The notes below the pieces were generated by a model. That model made no database searches and was not told the DNA's origin. It saw nothing but the letters and a program-made list of their open reading frames with translations. The translations under genes and the position numbers were made by a program. This document shows, in pieces, positions 22,156 through 39,562 of a DNA stretch of 64,000 nucleotides. Origin of the DNA: Epinephelus fuscoguttatus (taxonomy: Eukaryota > Chordata > Actinopteri > Perciformes > Serranidae); contig NC_064759.1 of assembly GCF_011397635.1 (NCBI RefSeq), positions 15,086,428 through 15,150,427 on the forward strand, written 5' to 3'. The number at the start of each line of letters is the position of its first letter. Position 1 is the first letter of the stretch.

Positions 22156-22458
22156 ATAAAGTTGTTTTTCATACCATTAGTGTTGCTGGAGCTCTTTTGA
22201 CAATTCTACAGGCTCTACCAGCAAGTTGGTGCATTCAGTGGTTTGTTTTAGAGCCATTAAGTTCTGAGATTATTTTTTTTAAAAAGTATTTTGAATACTT
22301 AAGTTTGTTTTTAAAGCAAATACTCCAGTACTTTAACTCAAATAACAATTTGACTCAGCAACTTTCACTTGTATTAGAGTAAAATTTGACCAGGAGAATC
22401 TATACTTTGACTCAAGTAATAGAGTTGTGTACTGGAAATAATGGTTCATAATCTACAC

Positions 22459-23003
22459 CAGTGGTTTTCAAAAATGTTGTGCCCAAGGCACACCTGTATA
22501 AATATCTGTGTACAGTAGCCTCTATCATGTGTGTTATCACTCTTATCACGACATAAATGTTTGTATTTATTTACTAATATCAAATAACAATTGACAACCA
22601 ACTATTGCTCACTAAATATCTAACACAATGTTTTAAAAATTCACTTGAAACTTTTTCAAATTACATCAAAGCACCAGTGACACAGTAACAGAATCCAAAC
22701 AGTAAATAATGTAAGATAATGTGATGTGTCACACACTTATTATTCCCATGTGTGAAATAGGTTCCCCTGTGAAGGTTTTTTTTTTTAATTAAATTAAATT
22801 AAATTGAATTATTTTTATTTATTTTTTTAGGTATAGTTCGCCTCTTTATTAGGAAATGGGTGTGCACAACATACTGATACAGTCAATTAAAAATTCATAT
22901 ATAACTTTATATAGGTCAAGTTGGATATTGCAATAACAATGTATGGTTATCACAAAATCTCACGGCACACCTGGGTTTGCATCACACCACTTGAGAACCA
23001 CTG
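22459..23003. mobile_element. hAT MITE with perfect 8-bp target duplication
   Basis: A 545-bp element. Ends CAGTGGTTTTCAAAAATG at left; CAGTGGTTCTCAAGTGGTG in reverse complement at right. ATCTACAC is duplicated exactly at 22451-22458 and 23004-23011. Both ends also carry GGTGTGCC/GGCACACC. Non-coding; transposed in trans. Confidence 0.92.
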
Positions 23004-23011
23004 ATCTACAC

Positions 23012-24739
23012 AAATAAGAAACTGAAGAATGCTGCTTGGTTTTCCTACCAAGTGGCAGAAACACATGGATGCATGGGCCTGATCTGTGTACACCGAGTGA
23101 GGCAGATTTACAGTGTATATGTCAGTGCTGACACTGAGTTGGCTCCTGGTTTGATACTGTCACACAGGTGAAGCTTGATACTGCCATTTAATTGGCTTTA
23201 ATGCTGCCCAGCCAACTGGGATGTTGCCAGTGGTGAGTCATTGACCTCATTGCAGATATTTCTAGATGTGTTGACTTCTACTACCACGAAACTTTCACCT
23301 GTCACTGCACTATTTTTAATGTGTATTAGAGGTTACAGCCTGCAAAATAAATATATATCCTGGTTATTGTTGCAAAGCACTGTAAAAGCTGCTATAACGT
23401 GTTATCATTCCTTTATTAAATAAGTGTCATTATTGTGCTTAGTTGCTAAAGATTGTGCTTCAGCATCCACGTTACATGAATCCTCACCTTCACCACAAGC
23501 AGAAAAACATTGCACACAAATCCTTTGCTTGCTTTAGCTCTAGCTATTAGTCGAGCCCAGGGTACAGGTCAGGTATCACAGGGTGTTTTGTGGAGAGGAG
23601 GGGTAATGCTATTGGCTGTGGCACTCACAGGATGATGGTGATGGTAATTGGCTAGTGCTGGATTGGGTGGGATGGGGCAGGTCAGCAGTAATCCAATAGA
23701 TGGACTCACTGAGAGCTCGCTGACCTGGAACACGTATGTTGAGGGTCTCTGTACCAGACTACAACAGCGTCTGCCCTTCTTACGGCTTCTAAGAATTCAT
23801 GGTGTCTTTGAGAGCCTAATTAGATACGCCATCAGTTTGGTTTGGTAACCTCTTTGTGCAAATGAAGTCCAAACTAGTCTGACTCATGCCGACTGCATTA
23901 AAGATAACAGGTGCAAAACAACATCTATCCCTGCAGTCTACCTACAAACAGGCTGCTCTTAAGTAAGCTGACAAGATAACAACTTGTACTTCCACATGTC
24001 CTGTTACAACATACACACTCTTGTACACATTTGTCTCACATAAACTCTGCCGTACACCCCCGCATCCATGCTGAGTTAGTCTGAAACAGCAGTTAAGACA
24101 ATCAAGATAATACTTTCAGTCTAATCAGAGCGGACACACAGAACACAGACTGATGATGTAAATGTGTCAGCCAAGTGTATTGAAGTGAGTTTAATGTACT
24201 GTGACGCCTCCTGTTGACAATAAAGATGGAGACCATATACAGAGAAATGCCCACAGGACTGGGACTAAGTTACATGGTACTGGGTAGAAACTTTCAAACC
24301 ATTGAAAATAAAGGCAAAGTCATGTGCGTGCATGTTTGTATCAGTCTGTACATATAACAGGGCTCCTCTAGTACATGAAACAATACTGTGTGGAGGGAAA
24401 AGTCAAGACTGGACCAAAAAGGCTAAAGAGAAGAAGAATTTGGCAGGCCAAGGGGTGTTAACTGGTCTTGATGATAACCATGATATCTAAAAATGAAATA
24501 TTGATATCATGTTAATAATTCACATACTGCATAACAATATTGTGTAAATAATCCAGCCCATTTTAAATCATTTCATTTTCATTCTTGCTCTTTTTCCCTT
24601 CTTCATCACCATCTGGTTGCCTTTTCTATATCCATTAAGTGTAATTGCTATTTTTGTACACTTATGGTTACAGACTCTCTCTCCACCTCCCTACACTTGT
24701 ATTTTGATTGTAATTCATTTTGCAAAAAAGAGACAAAAC
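23012..24739. other. Intergenic DNA without assignable features
   Basis: No exon-like reading frame with family resemblance. Scattered AT-rich and repeat-like stretches, for example about 24440-24540, which resembles one end of an ATATCGTGA-type element. Confidence 0.4.
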
Positions 24740-24930
24740 TATAGACTGTCTAATATAATCAACGTAGCTATCATGATGTCACCCATTTGTTTGTGGACTT
24801 CTGTTTTGAAGCCTTGAGTTTGGCATTTCAGCTGTCATCACATCTCGTGTTTTTTGGAGCTAGAAGTGATCATATTTTCATGAGAAGGTGGAGCTCACTC
24901 AAAGTGGCCCTGCCATTAATTAGGTGTAAC

Positions 24931-25617
24931 TGGGGCCCTTCTGTGTGGAGTTGGTATGTTCTCCCCATGTCAGCGTGGGTTTTCTCTAGGTTCTCGGGGT
25001 TCCTCCCACAGGGAGGAGTCACCTCCAACTGGTGACTCCAAACTGCCCATAGGGGTGAATGTGAGCGTGAATGGTTGTCTCTCTCTATAGCAGCTTTTCC
25101 ACTGCCTGTTCAAGTCAGGAATATCACATTGTTACGCCACCTCACTGCGCTGTATATAAGGTATGATCACAGAATGGGGGGACAGAGTGGTCTCGCCTTT
25201 CGTCCGCCAGAGGAGGTAGTAACAGTGCTAAAATGGTGTCTGTATGAACAGGACAGCCTGCAGGATGGGATCATGGGCGGCACAGTTGTGACATCTTGAC
25301 AACATGTTATGTGTGCTACCCAAAGCAGGAAATTTATCTGTTAGCAGTTAGCAGCTAACCCAAAGAAGAAGACCAGTGGCTGAAAATGTCCTAAACTGGG
25401 ACAACAATGAGATCTGGGAGCCACGATGCAGTGTATAATCACACACTGAAGCGAAATGATGCCGCCATTGTTTGGCTCTGTGTAAAAATGCAAAGGAGGC
25501 ATAAAGAAGGGACTTTGTAGCCGCCCTATAGCATGATCTCTGTGTAAAAAGTGCTTATGTGTTAGCCCTGTAATAGTCTGGCGATCTATCCAGGGTGTAT
25601 CCCGTCTCTCGCCTAAT
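24931..25617 (+). mobile_element. tRNA-derived SINE copy, 5' truncated and split by a MITE (middle layer)
   Basis: The first part (about 24931-25088) matches the SINE body at 19783-20119 from CTTCTGTGTGGAG to GAATGGTTGTCTCTCTC. The second part (25556-25617) continues it with TATGTGTTAGCCCTG and CCAGGGTGTATCCC. The tRNA-like head is missing. Confidence 0.75.
25089..25555. mobile_element. MITE inside the SINE (innermost layer), TAT target duplication
   Basis: A 467-bp insert with imperfect inverted ends: AGCAGCTTTTCCACTG at left and AGCACTTTTTACACAG in reverse complement at right. TAT is duplicated at 25086-25088 and 25556-25558. Removing it restores the SINE sequence. Non-coding. Confidence 0.7.
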
Positions 25618-25899
25618 AATAATAATGTCAGCTGTGAACCCAACCCAACCCTCCAGGGACCCTTAAAGGGATATTTTTTGTACCAGGCCCAGACATGTTT
25701 ATATCTGCTGTAAAGGTGGGCATTTTACCATGAGGACTGACTTGATTTTTGAAGCCAGCTCCAAGTGGCCATTCAAAGAACTGCAGATTCTGGCACTTCT
25801 GCGTTGGCTTCATTTTTCAGCCCTAGAGGTTACTGCTTGGACAAAATGCACAATAAACAAAGTTAAAAATGACTTGGACAGATAGCATTATTTTTTTAT

Positions 25900-26580
25900 T
25901 TAAATTTTCTTCAGATATCGTGATAATATAGTTATCGTGAACTCTTTTGGCCATGACAATTGATTAGTGAGAGTCTGATATCGTGCCAGCCCTACAGACC
26001 AACAACAAAAACATAATTTTGCAGAGTAAGAAAACATGCCCGAAACGTCTTAACATTCAGCTCAGTAAAACAAACCCAGACTAATGACACAAAAGTCAGT
26101 AAAAGGACGTCATGTAGGACAAGAAGGAGGTCATATGAAGGCCAGCAGTGAAGATGATGCTAGGGGCATAGGTGGGATTGGAGGTGGAGGGGGGAGTTAA
26201 ACTTCCTGGACAGATGGTAGTCTGGTATTAGATGTCAGTGGTCAACTAAACCCATTGAAAGGCCACTACTGAAATAGCAGACATACTGCTGAAGGGCCTA
26301 AAGCTAGCTTTGAAAAGACCCCACGTGGAGCCATGTGAACATGTCTGCTAATCTGTTGGTCAAAAATAACTTTTATGTTTTTATTATTCTGTGGCATGCA
26401 AACACTTGCTAGCTTCATGAAGGGGTTGTAACCACGAGGATACAGTGAAATGTATTAGATTTCTGTTGATTGATTAATGCTGAGTTATTAAGTAAGACTA
26501 TAACTTCTTGGATACACTACCACAAGGTGTGACTCAAAACTCCTACACTTTATAAATAACATAACGGGGAAAATAAACAC
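25900..26580. other. Intergenic DNA with a repeat terminus
   Basis: About 25905-25996 ends GATATCGTGCCAGCCCTA, the usual terminus of a teleost inverted-repeat element; its partner end is not clear. The rest to 26580 shows nothing assignable. Confidence 0.35.
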
Positions 26581-26599
26581 TGTTATATACCATAGATCT

Positions 26600-26805
26600 T
26601 TCTAGATTTCCAGACCCAATAGAGAAAAGTCGGATCCGGGGGTTCGTTTTAGTCAAAAGCTCAGCCAGGTTAAATCCCGCATTAACACGATTAACCCACT
26701 CGTCCATGGTAGGAGTGTTTCCCCCTGCCCTCCTTATCTCTCACTGTCTTACTGTCGAGACACACACTCAATTCTGCAGCCATCGTCTGCCTGCACAACA
26801 CACAG
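26600..26805 (+). promoter_or_regulatory. Promoter region and noncoding exon 1 of the recoverin/visinin gene
   Basis: A splice donor (CACAG|GTAAGC) at 26805/26806 marks the end of a 5' UTR exon. The next exon begins at 26928 after a pyrimidine-rich acceptor (CTCTTGCAG) and carries the ATG at 27083. Upstream, 26670-26700 holds TTAAATCCC and ACGATTAACCC; the latter includes a TAATC core on the minus strand, like CRX/OTX photoreceptor sites. The transcription start is not determined. Confidence 0.45.
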
Positions 26806-27082
26806 GTAAGCTTCCCTATTTTATTTCAGATCATCCTCCCAATGTAATTTACTGAGTAACAACCAATTTAGGATTTCATATGTGGACTGTACCATATTTG
26901 TAAATCTTTTTTTTTTTCCTCTTGCAGGGTTCTCTTTGGCCTCTAAGATCAAGACAAGAGGTCAAGCCAGTGGTAAAATATTTTGAACAAAGGAGAAGTT
27001 CAAGTGGGACAAAGAAGAAAAACTCAGGTGGCAAATATTTGCCAGTGAGTTTGTCAGAACAAAGACACTGAAAGCAACGACC

Positions 27083-30000
27083 ATGGGAAATACCACCAGT
27101 AGCGCATTATCAAAGGAGATCCTGGAGGATCTAAAGCTCAGCACCAAATTCACTGAAAACGAGATCAGCCAGTGGTACGAGAACTTTCAGACTCAGTGCC
27201 CGACGGGACGTATCACACCTGAAGAGTTCGAGCAGATCTATGCCCGCTTCTTCCCTGACAGCGACGCCAAGAGCTACGCACGACATGTGTTCCGCTCCTT
27301 TGACACCAATGATGACGGCACTTTGGACTTCAAGGAGTACATCATTGCACTGCACATGACCTCCACTGGGAAGACGACCCGAAAACTGGAGTGGGCCTTT
27401 TCGCTGTTTGATGTGGACAAGAACGGATACATCAACAAGACAGAGGTGACGGAGATCTGCCAGGTGAGGGGGAATACCTACAGTCATGTTTCAGATAATG
27501 ATCAAAGGATTAGACACTTTAACTTGGTTCTAGTGTGAACAACTAAAGGTATCTATTATTCCTACAGTGTGGTCTTGCTATACACATTTTGCTTCTTCAG
27601 ATTAATTCCTAAACATACATCTTATCTTATGGAGAGTTGTATCAAACTTTATTGACTAGGAGTACTAAAGACAGAAATGCTGTCTCATATCATTAGTACT
27701 GCTGCTATAAACATACAATATCAAAACTTCAAGCTGCTCTGTGGCTCCTCAGGGAAATGCCTGATTCTAAGTTGTCAAAGCTAAAACTGACAGACAAAAT
27801 AAGAGGATTACTTGACCTGCAATCCAGTACAATAGTCCTGCTGTGAATACTACTTTTTAAGGTTAGAATCAGTGGTGTAGTGGAGGGTATACGCAGTTAT
27901 ACAGGGTATACCCACTTCTTTTTCTGGCCATTTACGGTATGAGCCAAGAATCCATTGGAATATATAGAAGAGTACACCCACGTCCTCTTCAGTAACATAC
28001 CCATCTACCTAGTCACACCACAACTACCACTACACTACTGTTTATAATGTTTAATATTCTTGAATTTCTATGCTGATGAGATACTGATTTAACTCTCTAG
28101 TCATATTTAAGGTTATAGTTTTGGAGAATTATTGTTGTACTGCATCTCATTGTCTAGTTATCCTGGTATTTCAACACTATCTCCTAGAATTACGTTTGTA
28201 TGTTACTAAACTGCTTTCTTAGTTAATTGTTGTCGCAACATAATTGCTGCCTGGATTATGTTCAGAGACAACGCTCCTTTCAGGCAACAAAACACCACAT
28301 TTATGTACCATGTAGGCTTCGCAGGGTAGGTGGTTGGGGAGGATGGCGAGTATACAAAATGCAATACTATGTCACCAGCACCCCAGATACAGATTCATGC
28401 CTCACGTTTAGGCAACAAATGTAGTTTGGCTACGTTTAGAGAAAGATCGTGATTCTAGCTAAATGTTCAGAAAAAAGTAAGATTGCCTATTTTGGTAAAG
28501 ACAGCAACAACTGAAATACATTGCCAGAGGACATTTTGCTGATACATTCTGTATGAACATTCTTACGACTAGCCAGGTACGTTAATTAGCAACATTTCCG
28601 CAATATGTTAATAGTAAACGTAATTTGCTCGGTATTACGTTTCCCCCAAAACGTATTTGCTGTTTCAAATTAATTATAAATAAACATAATTTCTAGGAGA
28701 CGGCTGGGTACTTTGTTGAAGAAGAGTAATTATACGGCAAGGCTATTAAAAACAGCCTACATGACAAAAAAAAAATCATGCATGCACATGTACTTCACAC
28801 CACAAACTATTGTGGTGCGGTGTACGTGTGCAGGTGTTTTTTTTTTTGTTTTTGTTTTTTTTTTAGGTGTTTTTCCAGGTATTTTGCCCACTTCCTTTAA
28901 AGTCTGTGTAAAATGAGTTGCTATTCGTTGGAAAGTGACCATCCCTCTTATGGTATGTAGGTCCCGACACTAATTGCCATCCTAATTAGCCAGTCTATTT
29001 GAGCCTCATACCCCTGGTAATCTCTGTGATTACAGGGTTAACTCTTAGACAATATAGGCAGTCCTACTCTTAAGCAAGACTGCTCTTGCATTGCTCTGTC
29101 TTTAGAGGGACTGCTCATCTTTGTCCCTGAGGCTAATCCATGTTTCTTTGGATCACAAGGCCGCCACTTTTGGATTCTTGAGATATACTGATGCTAATTA
29201 CTGTTTAATAGTTGTTAGCAATTGTTTTCACATAATTAAAACTCTGGAGGTTGTATTTACTTTCTTTATCTTCTGTTTTAAGAGGAATGATATAGAATTG
29301 TAAGAGGTTTAGACAGATCAGCTGAGTATCCAGCTGGCATTGTAATGGGATTGCATGCCTGGCCAACTGGACTGAGGCCATGTGCATCACGTTTACAACC
29401 AGTGCACAAAATAGCCACTTTTTAAAGCCACCCTGCCAAAAGTTCAACAACCTTTAACAGAATTAGACTCTGTGGAGAGGAGGGCGATAAACAGATCTGC
29501 CATGCACAGAAACTGACATCATTATAACAGAGAGATAATCCAGTGATATCTGGTTTCATCTGTGGGTTTGAATAAGTGAGTGAGGAGGGCAGAATTAGCC
29601 AAATATTAATTTAGTCTAGTATAGTAAACCACAATAATATGGTAGACAAGTTAACAGAGGGTGTGAATACAGTGTATCTGTGAGAGTATCCACATTTATT
29701 TGTGATACAGATCTGATTTTATTATTTAAAATTGACTGCTTGTCATCTATAAGATCACAGTGTGAACTACAGACCACACGATCAGAGGGGCAAGATGGAG
29801 GGACAGTCCAGTGAGAAAAGAGAGGACATCTTGGTGTTTGGCCTGTGGCCTGAGTCTTGGCACTAATCCATGTTAATCTAGGTGTCTTAAATGTGGGAGA
29901 TGAGTGCTTCCTCTCTAAGTGGGACACACACTTAAAGGCCTGAACCTAAAGTGCACCGTCATTTAGTCATTTACAGTCTGCTGGATTTTAAGTGGCATAT

Positions 30001-30910
30001 TCCAGATTCACTGTCTTGGAGAAATGACACACAGGCCGTGGGCTGCGTGATTGTACACATTGTTTACATATAAGCTGTGATGAGCAAGCCCTCCAGGACT
30101 GCTCTTGTAGCTGCATTTGGTCGGCAGAGCAGACGTCGTGTGGGGATTGCAGGCTATATTTCGTGTGAGATGTAATTGTAGGCTACTTGATTTGTCTGTA
30201 TACAGACAAATTGTTAAGAGTATACAATGGCTAATGACAGTAATCAGGGACGAGACACAAGAGAGAGTGTTGGCCTTTAGCTTTTCTCTAAATGTCAAGT
30301 TGTTTTGCATCAGACGCTCTCTAAACCCCAAGACACTAATTAACTTGAGCTTAGTCACTTGTCCTACAGGCTAAACGCTGCTTGGCTTGCACTCATTCAT
30401 TTCTTGTGTGGTGTTGATGTTCCATACATTATTTGTGTGAGAGAAATGATGCGGCATTATCACCAATCTTATACCCAACCCCCCTTCAGGCCATATTTAA
30501 GCTGATCCCAAAGGAGGAGCAGAGCAGGCTACGAGAGGATGAGAACACACCCGAGAAGAGAGCCAACAAGCTGTGGTCTTACTTTGAAAAGAAAGACAAC
30601 GGTAAAGGGAATTACATACATGTGTGACTGTGTTTTGTGTCCCCGTAGTGCATGACAGGTCACTGTGTTCTTATCGCTGTGTGCTTAATGTTAGAGGGAG
30701 ATAAAGTCGGTGTATAAGCCCTTACTACCTTTCCTCAGCAGCTGTTCTTGCATCCTGTAGTGAAGATTACATTTTGCAGCTGTTTGGCTTCACACTAATA
30801 CGAGCAATAAATCCACCTGGGGGCACATCCCAACATCACATGTGTCATGCAAGCTTTATTATGTATGTACCAGCCATATTTCATGACTCCACTGCATTGC
30901 ATGCTACTGT

Positions 30911-30977
<67 letters not shown>

Positions 30978-31193
30978 ACACAGGAGATAAGACCGGATTT
31001 CTTAGATAACATACAGACGCATTATTCAACCTCATGTTTACCCCTCATGCCTGACTGTATATCTTGTTTACTGTTTTCGCTTCCTTTGTTTTTCCCCCTC
31101 ACAGAGCGACTGGCTGAAGGAGAGTTCATCAAAGGAGTGATTGAAAATGAGAATGCAATGCGTCTTATCCACTACGAACCAATGAAACAATAA
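27083..31193 (+). CDS. rcvrn: Recoverin/visinin, photoreceptor neuronal calcium sensor
   Basis: Coding exons 27083-27463, 30490-30601 and 31105-31193 join in frame to 193 residues; family length is about 190-202. The N-terminal MGN signals myristoylation. EF-hand 1 is degenerate and keeps the family CPTGR (39-43). Functional-looking loops are EF2 DTNDDGTLDFKE (74-85) and EF3 DVDKNGYINKTE (110-121). The fourth site (NERLAEGEF) lacks the ligand pattern, as in recoverin. The protein ends RLIHYEPMKQ without the lysine-rich tail of mammalian recoverin, closer to chicken cone visinin. Known role: calcium-dependent inhibition of rhodopsin/opsin kinase in rod or cone outer segments. Introns are 3026 and 503 bp; the second holds a long CA repeat. 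Teleosts have several recoverin paralogues; this copy is probably the visinin-like one. Confidence 0.93.
27870..28040. mobile_element. Short hAT-like MITE in recoverin intron
   Basis: Ends CAGTGGTGTAGTGGAGGG at left and CAGTAGTGTAGTGGTAG in reverse complement at right; 171 bp. The flanking 8-mers GTTAGAAT and TTTATAAT agree at 6 of 8 positions, a decayed duplication. The rest of the intron (28041-30489) shows nothing I can assign apart from a T-rich run near 28840-28865. Confidence 0.6.
30911..30982. repeat. (CA)n microsatellite
   Basis: About 35 CA units with one TA interruption near 30972, in the last intron of the recoverin/visinin gene. Open frames across it are artefacts of the repeat. 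Confidence 0.95.
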
Positions 31194-31507
31194 AGTCATT
31201 CCTGTTTCTTCCCCTCTCCTTTCTCTCGTTAGACTCTACAAAACAATTTTTCTCCTCTTCCCTTCGAGCCTCAGAGGCTTCCTCCTCCATCGTCTTCAAT
31301 CTGCTTTGTGTAAATACTCTTCTCTGCAGTGTCTTGGTTGCAACTAATTTTTCAGTATGTTTCACTCATGTCATGTTGTTTTGTTTATTGATGAATTTGT
31401 TCTATTAGAGGCTAAAAGAGGCAAATGAAGATGTAGTGTTTGAAATGTGTGTGCAACTAAAAAGAAGATTTACGGTGACTATTATTAAAGCAATATATAA
31501 TATATAG

Positions 31508-32430
31508 GCAGGTGCTATTTGCACCCAGGTGTCCGTAGCCAACAATGTCATTTGCACTCAGGGTAGAACAGCTAATGTGGCTATTTACACTTGTGTGTAT
31601 TCCTGGGCATCCTGCGTCGAAATACAACCAGTCTTTTAAACTATTCTGCTTAAGTTTATGTACATAGTGTACATTCAGCAGGTTTATACATCCTACAAAT
31701 TGAAAACAAGTCAACTAAACTTAAAGGTGATAACCCAGTGTTGATTGAGACAGGATTCAATCCCAGTCTCCTGTGTGAAAGTCCTGTGCTCGACAAATTC
31801 ATCGAGCACATATAACCCCATACGGGTCGGCCAGTCTGGTCCGTGGTCAGTGTTTACTTTTTCAAGTAACACTCGCAGTCCCAGAGAGTGAGTGACCTGA
31901 CAGTGCGTTCATAAATTCAGTCTGACGCTCTACACTAAAACGAGAGCCCCGTTGGTTGAAGACACGGAGCTTTACATTTCTATGTGAATTAACGAACGAT
32001 TAAGTTAATTGCACATTCACTCTGCTCGGCTCTTTGATTCTCCAAGAGTGCGGTGCTCTGGATAACCAAACGATATAATCTGACAGCATTACGAATTTAC
32101 AAACGGTCCAGTTTGAGTATTTCTGAACGCGCCACTTGCATCATCTTCCACCATAGTCTAAAACAAGCCAACAGAACTTGCTAGCTAGTGCTAGCTATTG
32201 TCTGTGGAGCATCGTTTTGCCCCCAGCTAAGCCCCACCCCACCAAAAAAAAGTCATACTGTTTACTAACAGTAAAAGGGTCTATACTAATTGTTTCAGAT
32301 CTTGGCTCGTTAACGTGACGTGTACTAGCCAATCAAAGCGCACAGTGGGATTCATAATAATTGGTCATAGGAATGGGTCTGAATGGCTGAAAAGCTGCAG
32401 TGTGACTATTCTCACCTGGGTGCAAAAACA
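31508..32430. mobile_element. Possible inverted-repeat element downstream of recoverin
   Basis: Both ends carry TTTGCACCCAGGTG (direct at about 31518-31531; reverse complement CACCTGGGTGCAAAAA at 32414-32429). Both flanks are ATAATATATA-rich, which may be a duplication or just simple sequence. The interior includes a tRNA-like B-box fragment near 31752-31800. Not coding. Confidence 0.4.
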
Positions 32431-32436
32431 CACTCC

Positions 32437-32438
<2 letters not shown>

Positions 32439-32484
<46 letters not shown>
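32439..32484. repeat. (TA)n microsatellite
   Basis: Nearly pure AT dinucleotide run with one C interruption. The DNA onward to about 33490 is intergenic with no assignable coding signal. Confidence 0.9.
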
Positions 32485-33497
32485 AATGTGTGTGTAAAGA
32501 ATGTGTATGATAAATATTGTACTATTGTTAATCTTTTAAATAGTACAAATTTTGGCTCTGGAGAAATTAATGCTAATAACAATTATATAAATACAGTATA
32601 ATACCTGATTAAGTTTTTTTTTACATTACTGGAAATGTCTTAATAGAGGTCGTAGCTCTCACATGTTGTACTCTATTCACTGTACAATCAATTAAAGGTT
32701 TTCTCTAAAATCTGTGCTTTGAAAATCAATTTATTTGTCTTTCCCATGAAACAATAAATTCCTCTATGACACAGAAACATGCTGTGTAATAAAATACTGG
32801 AGGTTGACAAAACTGACACTTTCCCGACAGGAAATTCAAGAGTATCCCACATGTAAAACCTTCAACATTCAAAGTGAATTTTGGAACTTTTATTGAGAGA
32901 TCTTTGTCTGTATAATGTGACGTTAAACACAGTAAATACCTGAATGTAATATCCATTTAAAAACTGTTATTTCCCTGAAAGTGTGTTTTCGTGGTGCAGA
33001 TCGTTTGTGTTTTTGTGTCTGTGCAGTGTCTGGGTGTGCGTGCCTGCGTTTCTTTCCAACTTTCATGCTGACCCCCCACAACCTGCTCCCCCCTCCATCC
33101 CTTCACATGCCTTCCATCTCTCCTCACTCTATTCCTCCTCCTTCTTTCCATCCAACTCGGGATTACTGGTTTACACATAATCTTCTGTTCAACATCAGAG
33201 AGCAGACTTTTCAAAATCTCCGTAATCTTTCTATCACTACGTGTCTATCGTACGGGGTTTGTCTGTGCATCTGCAGGGAGACTGTTTGTTGTAGCCTCTG
33301 GTGTACATAAAGTTTGTCACAAGAGAGAGAAGAGCTCGAAAAAGGAAACATGCCCCACTCAGATAAATGAGAAGATATTTCAGTATTTACTCTAAAGGAC
33401 AGGCTGATCCGTTTAGGTATCAACAGGAGAAGAAACATCCAACCTGTCTATGCAGTGAAATGATCATTGCGATAATCTGTCCTGATACATTGCATGT

Positions 33498-33919
33498 TGA
33501 AGGTTCTGTATGTAACTTTGTACCAGTATTAATTGGTTTTTATTGACAGTGGTGAACAGGTTGTAATGTAACTTAAAAAGTGAGAGTTTCCTCGACTTTC
33601 TCAGTTGCCTTTAGCAGGCTGTGGATCAACTTCTATGTAGAGGACTCAGTCCAAATTCTTATCAAAAAGTTCAATGGATGTGACGTAATGCGCATTGCTG
33701 AGTTCCTTGCCTCTCTCAAGCTCCACTACAGTGTGGAGCAGAGTCCATGTTTCCTGCTTCCATTAGGCCTCTATACAGTTTGCAGCAGCGGCCCGACAGA
33801 AGACAGATCTTCACTTAAGGACCTGTAGCAACTCAAATTTAGGACAGGATGCTGACTGCTGTTCACTTAACTGAGGTGTCACAAAAGGATTCTCTGAAGG
33901 TTACATACAGAACCTTTAA
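33498..33919. mobile_element. MITE with AAGGTTCTGTATGTAAC ends
   Basis: Left end TGAAGGTTCTGTATGTAAC (33498 on) and right end GGTTACATACAGAACCTTTA are inverted repeats about 420 bp apart. Non-coding; lies between the recoverin and gsg1l2-like 3' ends. Confidence 0.7.
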
Positions 33920-34231
33920 AATATGAACAATAAAATAATATAAACGTGTTAACATATGGAGAAACATTTACTTTGCTACCATGAGGCACTGAGAAATACC
34001 CAGAAAACATGCAGTCCTGCATGTCAGTGTGATATCTATACACTGTAGTCTTTAACAGTTTGATCAGTTTCATTTGCCTTAAAGCGTCTTTAGTATGTCC
34101 CAACTTTACTGAAAGTCAAAGTGGAAGAAAAGAAAAACTGGATCTGTTTGCTCACATCGATCCTCCTCCAGCATGATGATAGTGTCTTTACGTTTTTCAG
34201 CCCTTAAAAGTTGATGGATATAAATGATCCT

Positions 34232-39562
<5,331 letters not shown>

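Larger units (their letters stand above)
24740..25845 (-). repeat. Interspersed repeat split by a SINE insertion (outermost layer of a nest)
   Basis: The two outer pieces (about 24740-24910 and about 25630-25845, minus orientation) match the two ends of the uninterrupted copy at about 57895-58383. Shared blocks include CTGAAAAATGAAGCCAAC, AATGGCCACTTG, GCCTGGTACAAAAA, GACAGCTGAAATGCC and ACAGTCTATG. The interruption is the SINE and MITE listed next. Confidence 0.7.

Noticed and set aside
24600-25643. Frames of 60-100 codons
   Set aside because: Explained by the nested MITE, SINE and older repeat.
30774-31193. Long frame running through the CA repeat into the last recoverin exon
   Set aside because: The upstream part is intron and microsatellite; only 31105-31193 is coding, joined by splicing to 30601.
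31740-31800. Possible tRNA gene (B-box-like GGGATTGAATCC on minus)
   Set aside because: No complete cloverleaf or acceptor stem could be paired; probably a repeat-derived fragment.
32439-32484. AT palindrome as a regulatory or replication element
   Set aside because: Simple (TA)n microsatellite explains it.
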